From: a virus
Virus record (IMG/VR): IMGVR_UViG_3300047472_000261
Coordinates: 1-52,413 of that record
Length of the DNA stretch: 52,413 nucleotides
Direction: 5' to 3' (one strand)
Below are positions 23,369 through 30,553 of the stretch, in pieces; within the stretch, counting starts at the first letter, position 1, and the number at the start of each line of letters is the position of its first letter. The translations under genes and the position numbers were made by a program. Under the pieces are notes generated by a model, which ran no database searches, had not been told where the DNA came from, and saw only the letters and a list, made by a program, of their open reading frames with translations.

Positions 23369-24435
23369 TGCCCGACCTCCGCCGGCGCGGCCGGCATTCC
23401 ATCCCATGTGCGACCATCGAGTACTCGGCCGGCGGCGTGCTTGCCGACCGGATATGCGAGCGACGTGTCCTCGAACTGGTGAGCGAAGCCGAAGCTGTCA
23501 CGGTCCATCAGTTTCAACCAAGCCTGTTCGGCGGCGTGATTTAGCACACCGTCATCCGGAGAAGCCGGATCGTTCCAGATCTGCGTCTCGTGGGCGTATT
23601 CGCCGTGCTGCTTGAATAAGAAGGGAACGCCAGCTTCGGCGCACTGATAGCGAATTTCTCTCGCCCATTCCGGGTGCATGGCTCTCGCCTTTGACCCGCT
23701 CTCGCCACCGACGATGACCCAATTGATGCCACGGTCGCATCGGTCGTCGTGATGATGATGCGGCTCGCGCGGGCAATCTGGCGTTCCGACACCGCGATGC
23801 TTTCCGTTGCAGCCGCGCTGTCCGCCAATCCAGAGCGTCCCGCCAAGGCTCCTATTCAGATCAACCGGCCCCAGCAACGGCTCGCACGACAGGAACAGAA
23901 CCTTCGCGGGGATCTTCAACAGCTCAGGAATGCGTTTGTCGGCAGCGTCCTGATCTTCGACGGACGTGCCGATCCACACGTGCTTGCAGTCAGCGAGCCA
24001 TGATGAGCACAGGCGGCCCGTCGCGTCGGAGATCCCGCGGTCGACGTATTGTGGTCGCTTCGTCAGCAGCAACCAATTGAGGTTGCGAGTCTGCTCGATC
24101 AAACCGCAAAGCCGCCGACGCGCATCCTGGACGAGCGGCCAGCACGCCTCGGGCATCGTGTCAGGACCTTCGAACACGTCAGCGAGCGACGCACAGAAGA
24201 CGTTGTGCCGCTCGCCGGCGGCCTTCGCGGCCGCGTTCCATTTGAGCGGCTGACGCCAATAGCTTTCGGCGGCGATCACACGCGTGCCGCGCGGCCCCCA
24301 AATGCCGAGCGACTTCGGATTGCGGCCGCTGAGCGTTTCCGCGTAGCAGTGCGCGCAGCCGGCGCTGACCTTAGTGCACCCGCGCCACGGGTTGAACGTG
24401 TGTCGAGTCCATTCGATCGCGGAGTTTTCAGCCAT
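23365..24435 (-). CDS. DUF5131 family protein (phage Gp37/Gp68-like) (356 aa)
   Basis: The N-terminus IEWTRHTFNPWRGCTKVSAG followed by CAHCYAE is the signature of this family, whose CxxxxxxCxxC-like cysteines suggest a radical-SAM or metal site. Also characteristic are LLLTKRPQ, HVWIGTSVEDQDAADKRI and LFLSCEPLLGPVDL, and the later WVIVGGESGSKARAMHPEWA. Found in many phages and mobile elements; the reaction is not known to me. It follows the 90-aa gene with an overlap of eight bases. Confidence 0.8.
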   Translation of the reverse strand: MAENSAIEWTRHTFNPWRGCTKVSAGCAHCYAETLSGRNPKSLGIWGPRGTRVIAAESYWRQPLKWNAAAKAAGERHNVFCASLADVFEGPDTMPEACWPLVQDARRRLCGLIEQTRNLNWLLLTKRPQYVDRGISDATGRLCSSWLADCKHVWIGTSVEDQDAADKRIPELLKIPAKVLFLSCEPLLGPVDLNRSLGGTLWIGGQRGCNGKHRGVGTPDCPREPHHHHDDRCDRGINWVIVGGESGSKARAMHPEWAREIRYQCAEAGVPFLFKQHGEYAHETQIWNDPASPDDGVLNHAAEQAWLKLMDRDSFGFAHQFEDTSLAYPVGKHAAGRVLDGRTWDGMPAAPAEVGQ

Positions 24436-24700
24436 GCTTCACCTCGATCAATCCCAACCGCGCCTCAAGCCATTCAACCTCTGCAGCAACCGCCCGCTCC
24501 CTCAGTACGAACGGCCCGAGCTTCGGACCGCCGACCGGTGCCAGGTCGGCCCACCACGAGCCGAGTCCATCCGGCTCCACGTGCGACGCTCGCGCGATGC
24601 GAGAGATGCCGCCGACTGCCGGCAGGAACGGCTGCAGCTCGTCGGCGTAGACGAACTGGATCCGTCCGTCATTGCTTATGTTCAGCACGTGTGCCGGCAT
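24428..24700 (-). CDS. Conserved small phage protein (90 aa)
   Basis: The ATG at 24700 begins MPAHVLNISNDGRIQFVY; the longer frame upstream overlaps DUF2997 out of frame. The sequence ISRIARASHVEPDGLGSWWA with LAPVGGPKLGPF and AVAAEVEWLEAR belongs to a short protein frequently seen beside DUF2997 genes in phages (recall, not a search). Function unknown. Confidence 0.55.
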   Translation of the reverse strand: MPAHVLNISNDGRIQFVYADELQPFLPAVGGISRIARASHVEPDGLGSWWADLAPVGGPKLGPFVLRERAVAAEVEWLEARLGLIEVKHG

Positions 24701-24869
24701 CTGCGTTCGCCTGTTGGAAATACTCAGTCTTCTTCGTGTCAGCCGTGACGGTGCCAAGGGCGTTTTCGATGCCGCGGGTGAGAGCCTGGCATCCCGAGCC
24801 GCGGACTCCGTTGGCTTCGACCGTCACGTCGCCCTTGGCACTGATCTCGATGTTCACTACGGATCTCAT
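24669..24869 (-). CDS. DUF2997 protein (66 aa)
   Basis: VVNIEISAKGDVTVEANGVR, then GSGCQALTRGIENALGTV and a TEYFQ tail, match DUF2997: a small two-strand/helix protein with one conserved Cys after GxxC. In cyanobacteria and other bacteria DUF2997 is a neighbour of Ycf35/DUF1257 and Ycf46 AAA proteins. The same three are present here in one operon, which strengthens the identification. Confidence 0.75.
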   Translation of the reverse strand: MRSVVNIEISAKGDVTVEANGVRGSGCQALTRGIENALGTVTADTKKTEYFQQANADAGTRAEHKQ

Positions 24870-24981
24870 TGGCCCTCGTTTTTTCAGTTGCTGCTGTCAC
24901 CCAAACCATCGCCGCCAAACACACGGACGGCACGACGAAGATTGCCGCGCAGGCGTCCGGCCATGTCAGCCATGCGAGCAT
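24739..24981 (-). CDS. Small single-membrane-span peptide (up to 80 aa)
   Basis: An ATG at 24981, three codons after the DUF1257 stop, starts MLAWLTWPDACAAIFVVPSV and continues as one membrane segment to about residue 31. The frame then enters the DUF2997 gene in another frame, where it is less protein-like. I think at least the first 40 codons are real, as short membrane peptides of this kind are common in phages. Confidence 0.4.
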   Translation of the reverse strand: MLAWLTWPDACAAIFVVPSVCLAAMVWVTAATEKTRANEIRSEHRDQCQGRRDGRSQRSPRLGMPGSHPRHRKRPWHRHG

Positions 24982-24984
24982 CAG

Positions 24985-25443
24985 TCACCCCTTCATCGCG
25001 ATCATCTTGATGGAGCCATCGGCGTTGCGTGTCGACTGCACGGTGAAGCCCTGAGCCATCGCCTGTCGCTTCGCCACCACGTATGCGTATTCGCGCTTCA
25101 CGTTGCAGCAGTCGTTGCCGGCGAGCTTCTGCAGGCCCCGCCCGCCCGCCCAGAAATCCCACATCAGCGTGTAGCCAGGACGGCCGTCACGTCGGCCAAA
25201 GACGCCGATTTCGTAGGGCTTGTGGTCCTTGTCGCTGTGGTCGCCGGGGATGCGGATGGCGTGATCGCACTTGCCGAGATCCTCTTTCACGAATCCCGCA
25301 GGCACCGGGTAGTCACCGACATGGGTGCCGTACCACTCGTACGTTTGCTGGCCGCGAACAAGCTCGAGGCCGATGGCGTTGCACGCCTCAGCCAGGGCGT
25401 CGAGATCCTTCACTTCCAGATCCACCGTCGCTACGTGACTCAT
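24985..25443 (-). CDS. DUF1257 (Ycf35-like) protein (152 aa)
   Basis: The start SHVATVDLEVKDLDALAEAC is the DUF1257/Ycf35 signature (MSHFTxIxxxIxDLxxLxxAL). Later strands IRIPGDHSDKDHKPYEIGVF and WDFWAGGRGLQKLAGNDCCN fit the family, whose members are about 110-150 residues. The function of Ycf35 is not established; its constant neighbours are Ycf46-like AAA+ proteins and DUF2997, as seen here. Confidence 0.8.
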   Translation of the reverse strand: MSHVATVDLEVKDLDALAEACNAIGLELVRGQQTYEWYGTHVGDYPVPAGFVKEDLGKCDHAIRIPGDHSDKDHKPYEIGVFGRRDGRPGYTLMWDFWAGGRGLQKLAGNDCCNVKREYAYVVAKRQAMAQGFTVQSTRNADGSIKMIAMKG

Positions 25444-25630
25444 CGCCCACCAATCCCTTCGAATTCCTCAACGCCCTCACCGACAATGCCACCTGAATCA
25501 ACCTCGCGCCGAGCGCGAACTCAAGGGCCGTCATGTGGGTTTTCATGAGTCGACTCAACAGATGGCTCTCGATCAGCAGCGAGATGAATAGGATCGCCTC
25601 CGCCAAAAACGGCCACGCTCTCAGCCACAT
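25388..25630 (-). CDS. Small hydrophobic protein (80 aa)
   Basis: ATG at 25630, inside the end of the 214-aa gene. The sequence begins MWLRAWPFLAEAILFISLLI, a membrane or amphipathic segment, followed by a helix. Third-position GC is clearly higher in this frame than in the overlapping C-terminal tail of the upstream gene, which supports it. It overlaps the DUF1257 start by 56 bp. Confidence 0.5.
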   Translation of the reverse strand: MWLRAWPFLAEAILFISLLIESHLLSRLMKTHMTALEFALGARLIQVALSVRALRNSKGLVGDESRSDGGSGSEGSRRPG

Positions 25631-26165
25631 CCGGCCGATGCGGAAGCACTAACGCTGCCAGTACATTTGAGATGGCACCAATGGCCCCGAGCTGCAGCGC
25701 GGTCGCGAGTTCGCCTTTGAGCGCATCGGTGTCGCCTTTCGGATCGGGTTCGTTCCACCGCCGGAACTCCTGCAGCAGCACGCCGCGGACGTGGCCGAAG
25801 GTCCAGGCTGTTGCCTCGTGATCGTCGCTGTCCTCGTCCGAGCCGCAGTTGATGCTCATCGCCGACTGCACGGGCGCGGAGGGCGCTACGCCGCCGACGT
25901 GCTGCCATTCTTTCGGCAGAGTGCCGGTTGCCACGAATTCCTGCAGCAATGGAATCAACGTCGCCGCCATGCCGCGCGTCAGGTGCATGCGGCTGCTCGT
26001 CGCGCCGCTGCGGCTCTTCTCGACGCCGAGCCAGAGTCGGCAATCCTCGGTCGTCGATCCTTCTTGTATCGCACAACTCGAACCGTACGCGTCGGTGAAC
26101 GTGCCGCGCCTGCAGCCGGCGGACGTCTCTGAAAACGTGATGATGGTGGTCGGGTCTGGGTTCAC
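25521..26165 (-). CDS. Hypothetical phage protein (214 aa)
   Basis: GTG start at 26165 (GTGA overlap with the DUF3150-like gene). The N-terminal half (FTDAYGSSCAIQEGSTTED, LWLGVE, SRMHLTRGMAATLIPLLQEF) matches a short conserved phage protein of unknown role. The C-terminal half is different, and its last 35 residues appear to be an out-of-frame overlap with the next gene. Part of the Ycf46-like operon. Confidence 0.5.
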   Translation of the reverse strand: MNPDPTTIITFSETSAGCRRGTFTDAYGSSCAIQEGSTTEDCRLWLGVEKSRSGATSSRMHLTRGMAATLIPLLQEFVATGTLPKEWQHVGGVAPSAPVQSAMSINCGSDEDSDDHEATAWTFGHVRGVLLQEFRRWNEPDPKGDTDALKGELATALQLGAIGAISNVLAALVLPHRPDVAESVAVFGGGDPIHLAADREPSVESTHENPHDGP

Positions 26166-27211
26166 GCTGCGACGCCTCCTTCGGATTCGTTTTTCTTGGT
26201 GTCCGTGGCGGCCGGCTCGTCGTCTTCCAGCTTCATCTGCCGCTTGGGCAGCGCGACCATGAGCCCGCCGATTTCTTTCTCGATCGCGGCGAGCTGGTCG
26301 CTGACCTTCGATCGAAGATCGAGGTTGCCGCGCAGCTCATCCGGCGTGATGCCCTTCACCACGTTCTGCGCCGCGTCGATCACCTTCTGCAGCTCGCCGC
26401 TGCTGCCGACGTCGAGCGATCGGAACTCTTCGAAGAACGCATTGAGCCGAGTGACCGACGTGTCCTGAAACACTTTGGGCTTGCCGTCGTCGGTGCCCTT
26501 CAGGCGGTCGGCCAAGTGCCCGACCAGCTCGTGGAACTTCTCGACGAAGGCCTGCTCTGTCAGCCGCACGGCCTCTTCGAACCGGCCGCGGATGCGTTCG
26601 ACTTCCTGTTCGTAGAGCTGTGGGTGAAGGTTCTTCAGGTACGCCGGCGGCTCGATCGATGGGAAGTCCCAGTACAGATCGAACTCGACGTCAATGCGGT
26701 CGGGATAATCGCCGGCGTTGTAGAGCGTCCCCAGTTTCTCTTGGGCGCGCGTGCGAAGTTCTTCGTACTTCGATTGAAGCTGCTCGCGTGCCTCGACCAG
26801 CAACGCCTTAATGTCCTTCAATTGGTTTACGAACATGTCGACGTTCTCGCGGCGCAGGAGCCTGACGCCGGGCTCCGGGTAAGGGACCGTCAATGCCTTC
26901 CACAGGTGGCCGGCCCGGCCCATGAGCTTCGACACGGCACGCCATGCCGGATCCCGCGTGTCGAGCACGCGCTTGGCGGCGCTGATGACGCTGCTGTCCG
27001 CGCCGAACTCGTCCGCGGCGATGCGGATCTGTGCTGGCGTGAACGTCCGCCGCACGCCGAACCGCGAGCGCCGCACGCGGCACGCGACCGTCTGGGCGCG
27101 GAGCTTCTCGGCGAACTCGCGCTTCTCGGCCTTGGTCTGAGCGGCCGGCGATGCCGATGCCGCCGGAGCCGTTGTTGGCGTTGTGGGGTCTGTCGCTTCG
27201 CTCATGATCAC
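26162..27211 (-). CDS. DUF3150-like protein, partner of the AAA+ ATPase (349 aa)
   Basis: A mostly helical protein. RRSRFGVRRTFTPAQIRI at about 46-63 introduces the core; AKRVLDTRDPAWRAVSKLMG, GVRLLRRENVDMF, GDYPDRIDVEFDLYWDFP, DTSVTRLNAFFEEFRSLDV and ELQKVIDAAQNVVKGITPDE follow in the order I recall for DUF3150 proteins. In bacteria these accompany MoxR/Ycf46-type ATPases. Here it directly follows the AAA+ gene (GTGA overlap), so a chaperone-substrate or adaptor relation is likely. Family call is from memory. Confidence 0.55.
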   Translation of the reverse strand: MIMSEATDPTTPTTAPAASASPAAQTKAEKREFAEKLRAQTVACRVRRSRFGVRRTFTPAQIRIAADEFGADSSVISAAKRVLDTRDPAWRAVSKLMGRAGHLWKALTVPYPEPGVRLLRRENVDMFVNQLKDIKALLVEAREQLQSKYEELRTRAQEKLGTLYNAGDYPDRIDVEFDLYWDFPSIEPPAYLKNLHPQLYEQEVERIRGRFEEAVRLTEQAFVEKFHELVGHLADRLKGTDDGKPKVFQDTSVTRLNAFFEEFRSLDVGSSGELQKVIDAAQNVVKGITPDELRGNLDLRSKVSDQLAAIEKEIGGLMVALPKRQMKLEDDEPAATDTKKNESEGGVAA

Positions 27212-28749
27212 GTCTCCAAGACGCTGATGCGCCGACTCGGTTTGCCGTTCGTGCCGTTGTGTGCTGACTCGGCCGTGTCTGTTCGGGAATAAACACCGGG
27301 TTTGCTGGCCGACAGGAATCGACCTTCAGCCGCCTTGCGCAGCCGCTCGAGCTGCTCGCTCGCCGACTTGCTCACCGGGACGACATAGCGGCCGGCCTCG
27401 TCGACTGTGCACCCCAGCCGCCAGGCGATGTCACAGCACTGCCGGATCTCGGCGCCGGTCCAACCTTCGTCAGGCACCTTGCCCTTCTTCAGGCTGTAGT
27501 TGCGTAAGTACAGATCCCATATCGAGGCGCGCTCGTCTGCGTCGGGCAGGTCGAAAAAGAACGTGCCAAGCGTGAACCGCCGGCGAAGTTCGGGCGGGAG
27601 GTCTGCGATCGCGTTGCATGTGGCGATCCAGAGCGTGCGGCCGTTGCTCACGGCCGTGATGACTTTCAACGCGTTGCGGAGGTTTTGCTCACTCTGGCCG
27701 ACGAGCGAGCCCTTCATGCCGCCCAGGTCGAGCGAGATCGTGGGCACACCCGCTTCGCTGCCGGTCGCCTTCGCCACCATGCTCTTCGCCGAGCCCGGTG
27801 GCCCCACGAAGATGCACCCGGCGGCTGATTGGTCCTGCATGTAGCTCAGCAACTGGCCGAGCTGATCCTGCGAGACGCCGCTGGAATCGCCACCGCCGCC
27901 GGAGCCGGCCATGAACTTCTCGATTTCGTCGATGAAGACGATCGCGTTCGGACGTGTCTTGCCGCCGAGGATCCGCGAGAGGAACGACTTGATGACTTCG
28001 ACGCCGCCGATGTCAGAGAACTTCACCGGCTCGCGCTGAACCTTCAGGCCCGGCGTCTGCTCGATCTGCTTTCGCTTCCGTTCCCACAACGCGCCAAGAT
28101 CGATGCCGGACCGCTTCAGTGACATCGCCACTGTTTGTTCGGCCTGGAATGCGGGCAATCCCTGAACCGCTTCGACCGCGAGTGCGATGCCAGCGTCGTC
28201 GATCTTCAGATCGACCTGGTCGTGAGACTCGCGCACGATCGTCGCGAGACGGTCGGCTTCCGGCAGCGGCTCGTCGAGTGACACGACGTCGCCGGCAAGC
28301 TCCGGAGGGAGTTGGCCCGCTGCGCTCAGCAACACCAGCATTCGGCCGTTCGCTTTGAACAGGTCGCGCAGATTCCAGATGGCTTGGATGACGGATGGGT
28401 CGGTCATCAAGCGGTCGGCCATCGACACGAACAGGATCGCGTCTTTCGGGAGGCGTTTCGCAGTCCTGAAAAGCTCGATCGGATTGCCTTGGGTCTGGTC
28501 GAACGTTCCGAGGAGCGCCGCGACAGCCATCTCTGCCGGCGTCGCTTCGTCCTTTGCTTTCGCCGCCAACTCGGCGGGCCGATTGACAGCGCGAAGACCG
28601 TCCACGATGTCCCACGCGATGATCACGCCGCCGGCCAGGGCTGCCGCCATCGTGGTGATCGTCTCCGCCGGATCCGGCGTGTTGATCGACACGATCGGCA
28701 CGCTGACGCGGCGGGCGGCTTTCAGTTGTTGGAGGAGATCGTTGGTCAT
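27208..28749 (-). CDS. Ycf46-like AAA+ ATPase with permuted Walker B/Walker A order (513 aa)
   Basis: Residues 1-240 match the degenerate N-terminal ATPase-like domain of Ycf46 (DAILFVSMADRLMTDPSVIQ, LLSAAGQLPPEL). FSDIGG at 244-249 starts the AAA+ core. Then, against the usual order, the Walker B block IVFIDEIEKF (270-279) and its helix GVSQDQLGQLLSYMQD come before Walker A GPPGSAKS (316-323). KGSLVGQSEQNLRNAL, sensor 1 ATCN (376-379) and RRRF (389-392) follow as normal. All key residues are present. The ATG at 28749 opens the family-like sequence. First gene of the DUF3150/DUF1257/DUF2997 operon. Confidence 0.85.
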   Translation of the reverse strand: MTNDLLQQLKAARRVSVPIVSINTPDPAETITTMAAALAGGVIIAWDIVDGLRAVNRPAELAAKAKDEATPAEMAVAALLGTFDQTQGNPIELFRTAKRLPKDAILFVSMADRLMTDPSVIQAIWNLRDLFKANGRMLVLLSAAGQLPPELAGDVVSLDEPLPEADRLATIVRESHDQVDLKIDDAGIALAVEAVQGLPAFQAEQTVAMSLKRSGIDLGALWERKRKQIEQTPGLKVQREPVKFSDIGGVEVIKSFLSRILGGKTRPNAIVFIDEIEKFMAGSGGGGDSSGVSQDQLGQLLSYMQDQSAAGCIFVGPPGSAKSMVAKATGSEAGVPTISLDLGGMKGSLVGQSEQNLRNALKVITAVSNGRTLWIATCNAIADLPPELRRRFTLGTFFFDLPDADERASIWDLYLRNYSLKKGKVPDEGWTGAEIRQCCDIAWRLGCTVDEAGRYVVPVSKSASEQLERLRKAAEGRFLSASKPGVYSRTDTAESAHNGTNGKPSRRISVLET

Positions 28750-29093
28750 TCCGACACTTTCGATTCGATTGATGCGGGCCGGTTTGATCCGGCTGAGACG
28801 CCTCATAAGCAATCTGCGGGTGCACACCGCTGCGTGTCTCTCCACGCCGCCGCAGCAAGAGGCCTTGGCTCGCTGACGAGTTGGAGACCAGCGCCCGAGG
28901 CTGCTGCCGTTTTTTCATGACACCCACCACGCACAGCTGGGCGGGGGATTGAAAGATCACGCCGCGCCCGGAGGCGCGACGTGACTCGGAGGGAGAATCA
29001 CTGCGCGCCGGCGCATCGACTCAGATGAAGGGCCTCGACGAAGGGAAGCGGATCGGGGGAGGCCGCTGGGGAATCCTTCGCCGAGGTGGACGG
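28750..29093 (-). other. Leader/intergenic region before AAA+ operon
   Basis: These 344 bases hold no convincing gene: the open frame on the minus strand is a shadow of the AAA+ gene frame. A perfect 6-bp GC hairpin with a CGGA loop lies at 28963-28978. I see no clear promoter. The region could be an untranslated leader. Confidence 0.4.
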
Positions 29094-29225
29094 TCACTGG
29101 CCGCGGCGCGCCTTCAGTACTCGGCGCGAGACGCGGACAAGAAATGATTCGACCTTCGCGCTCTTGGCCGCGGCTTCCGCCCGCCGGCGTTCCAAGCCAA
29201 GGGTGATTCGATCCCGCATCTTCAT
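29094..29225 (-). CDS. Small basic protein (43 aa)
   Basis: ATG at 29225 with GGAGAA nine bases upstream. The product is short and very basic (DRITLGLERRRAEAAAKSAK). Unrecognised. It is too short for confident calling; the ribosome-binding site is the main support. Confidence 0.4.
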   Translation of the reverse strand: MKMRDRITLGLERRRAEAAAKSAKVESFLVRVSRRVLKARRGQ

Positions 29226-29337
29226 GGCGTTCTCCGTCGAAATCTGCCGGCCGAGTCGCCTCGGCCGGCAGTCCAGAAGCGCGGGCATGCACCGCGCCGC
29301 CTAGGGGTTTGAAAGAACTGCATGCGTTCTAATTGCG

Positions 29338-29382
29338 AAAAAACGAGCCCGGGCTGATGCTTAACATCCTCACCTCGGGCCC
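29338..29382 (-). terminator. Intrinsic terminator after the RHH gene
   Basis: On the minus strand CGGGCCCG (from 383) pairs, with one G-U wobble, with CGGGCTCG, and a TTTTTT run follows at 29343-29338. An inner GATG/CATC stem extends it. It lies 15-60 bases after the stop of the ribbon-helix-helix gene (29397). Confidence 0.55.
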
Positions 29383-29396
29383 GCGCACTGGGCCGT

Positions 29397-29600
29397 TCAC
29401 GCCTGGCCGGCTTGCGCCATGGCGGGTCGATCCTTCTCCTTTTTGCGAGCTTCAATGAGCAGATCGATTGCCAGATCGGCAACGTCGACGAGCTTCAAAC
29501 GCGTCGACCTCGACACGCGATCGAATTTTCGTCTGGTCGATTGGCGGACACCGATCTTCGGTTCCCGGCTCATTTGTTTCGTACTTTTTCGTACGGGCAT
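29397..29600 (-). CDS. Ribbon-helix-helix DNA-binding protein (67 aa)
   Basis: EPKIGVRQSTRRKFDRVSRS followed by TRLKLVDVADLAIDLLIEAR has the strand, helix, turn, helix pattern of CopG/MetJ-type proteins, with the strand IGVR making DNA contacts. Start is taken at ATG 29600; the -10 of the best promoter ends seven bases upstream, so the mRNA may be leaderless. The gene faces another RHH gene across CGTAC repeats. Confidence 0.6.
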   Translation of the reverse strand: MPVRKSTKQMSREPKIGVRQSTRRKFDRVSRSTRLKLVDVADLAIDLLIEARKKEKDRPAMAQAGQA

Positions 29601-29657
29601 GCCGGGAGAATAGCGAGCCGCAAGCACGAGTCAACACAAAACGTACGTTTTAGTACG
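29580..29657. promoter_or_regulatory. CGTAC repeat operator between divergent RHH genes
   Basis: CGTAC occurs at 29580-29584 and 29590-29594, then CGTACG at 29642-29647 and GTACG at 29653-29657. Each pair is spaced by 10-11 bases, about one helical turn, which is how ribbon-helix-helix dimers line up on tandem sites. One pair covers the first codons of the minus gene, the other lies upstream of its promoter and before the plus-strand gene. Confidence 0.5.
29607..29634 (-). promoter_or_regulatory. Promoter of the minus-strand RHH gene
   Basis: TTGACT (634-629) and TATTCT (612-607) on the minus strand are 16 bases apart. The first base of the transcript would fall at or next to the ATG at 29600. 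No ribosome-binding site is visible. Confidence 0.55.
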
Positions 29658-29696
29658 GATAAGTTCTCGCACGTTCCATAACTCTCGGGGGATGCT

Positions 29697-30002
29697 TTGC
29701 TTGCAGTGGCAGAAAAAGCTTTCAAAGTCGATATAGATACGACCGTCGCCGATGGTGTGAACACGTTCGCCGATGGACTCGGCATGAAGAACAAGGCCGT
29801 GGTCGAACGGCTGTTCAGATATTTCCTTGCACAGCCGGATCCCGTGCAGCGGTACATGATCGGGCTGGTGAAGGGCAATGAGGGCGCGGCGATCGATAAG
29901 CACGTCGATATCGCCGGAAAGATCGGCGGAGAGCGGCCCGACAAACGCGTGCTGCGAACACCGCGTGCCGCGCGCAGGCTCCCAAGGGATGAACGGAAGT
30001 AG
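29697..30002 (+). CDS. Ribbon-helix-helix-like regulator (101 aa)
   Basis: FKVDIDTTVADGVNTFADGL then KNKAVVERLFRYFLAQ has the strand-helix-helix pattern of RHH proteins; the C-terminal third is basic and unstructured. Start is TTG at 29697 or GTG at 29706, behind a GGGGGA stretch. Divergent from the other RHH gene, so the two may form a switch. Function not proven. Confidence 0.5.
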   Translation: MLAVAEKAFKVDIDTTVADGVNTFADGLGMKNKAVVERLFRYFLAQPDPVQRYMIGLVKGNEGAAIDKHVDIAGKIGGERPDKRVLRTPRAARRLPRDERK

Positions 30003-30043
30003 GGGAGAGAAATCCGTGTAGAGCCATACTGAGCGAGGTTCCG

Positions 30044-30553
30044 ATGAAGCGTGTGCTAACCATTACTGCAGTCCTTTTCATGCTCGGCGCCGCGCCGGCT
30101 ACCCAGCCCGCGTCGCGACCCGGTGAACAATATCCAGCGCTTCAAAAAAGGCTTGCTGAGCTTCAGGCCGAACTCGATGAGGCGCGTGCCATCAACCAAA
30201 AGTTGGCGGGGGAAAACGCCGATCTCCGCGAGAAGCTGAAGGGCTTAGAACCGAAGCCTCCGGCTGACGCGAAGGAACCAAGATCAACGATCACGACACC
30301 CGAAGAACTGAAGGCGGCCCTTGTTTCGCGCATTCATGTTGGCCAATCACGTGCTGAAGTGGAATCGGTGTTTGGGAAGCCGAGCGATGAGACGCGCGAA
30401 GGCGAATTTGTGGTGCGTGAGTACTCGCGATACTGGAAGGGTCATACTAACGCTCAAACCGGAAAACTTGAGGGTTACGGCCGATTCACAGTGAAGTGCT
30501 GGTATCGGGAAAATCAGCTCGCCGATGTGCGCAGCTACACAGCGGATTACTAA
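30044..30553 (+). CDS. Exported protein with coiled coil and BamE/SmpA-like domain (169 aa)
   Basis: A signal peptide (KRVLTITAVLFMLGAAPATQ) ends near an ATQPA sequence that is frequent in exported proteins of Phycisphaerae. A coiled coil follows at about 30-68 (LQKRLAELQAELDEARAINQ). The C-terminal part (IHVGQSRAEVESVFGKPSDE) matches the G-x-s-xxEV-xxxxGxP pattern of BamE/OmlA-type domains. Likely an envelope protein made in the lysogen. It overlaps the opposite RecT gene by four bases. Confidence 0.6.
   Translation: MKRVLTITAVLFMLGAAPATQPASRPGEQYPALQKRLAELQAELDEARAINQKLAGENADLREKLKGLEPKPPADAKEPRSTITTPEELKAALVSRIHVGQSRAEVESVFGKPSDETREGEFVVREYSRYWKGHTNAQTGKLEGYGRFTVKCWYRENQLADVRSYTADY

Noticed and set aside
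24049-25548. 499-codon plus-strand frame
   Set aside because: It crosses several minus-strand genes of recognised families (DUF5131, DUF2997, DUF1257).
28013-28960. Minus frame overlapping the AAA+ gene
   Set aside because: Runs in another frame through conserved AAA+ sequence and has no protein-like features.
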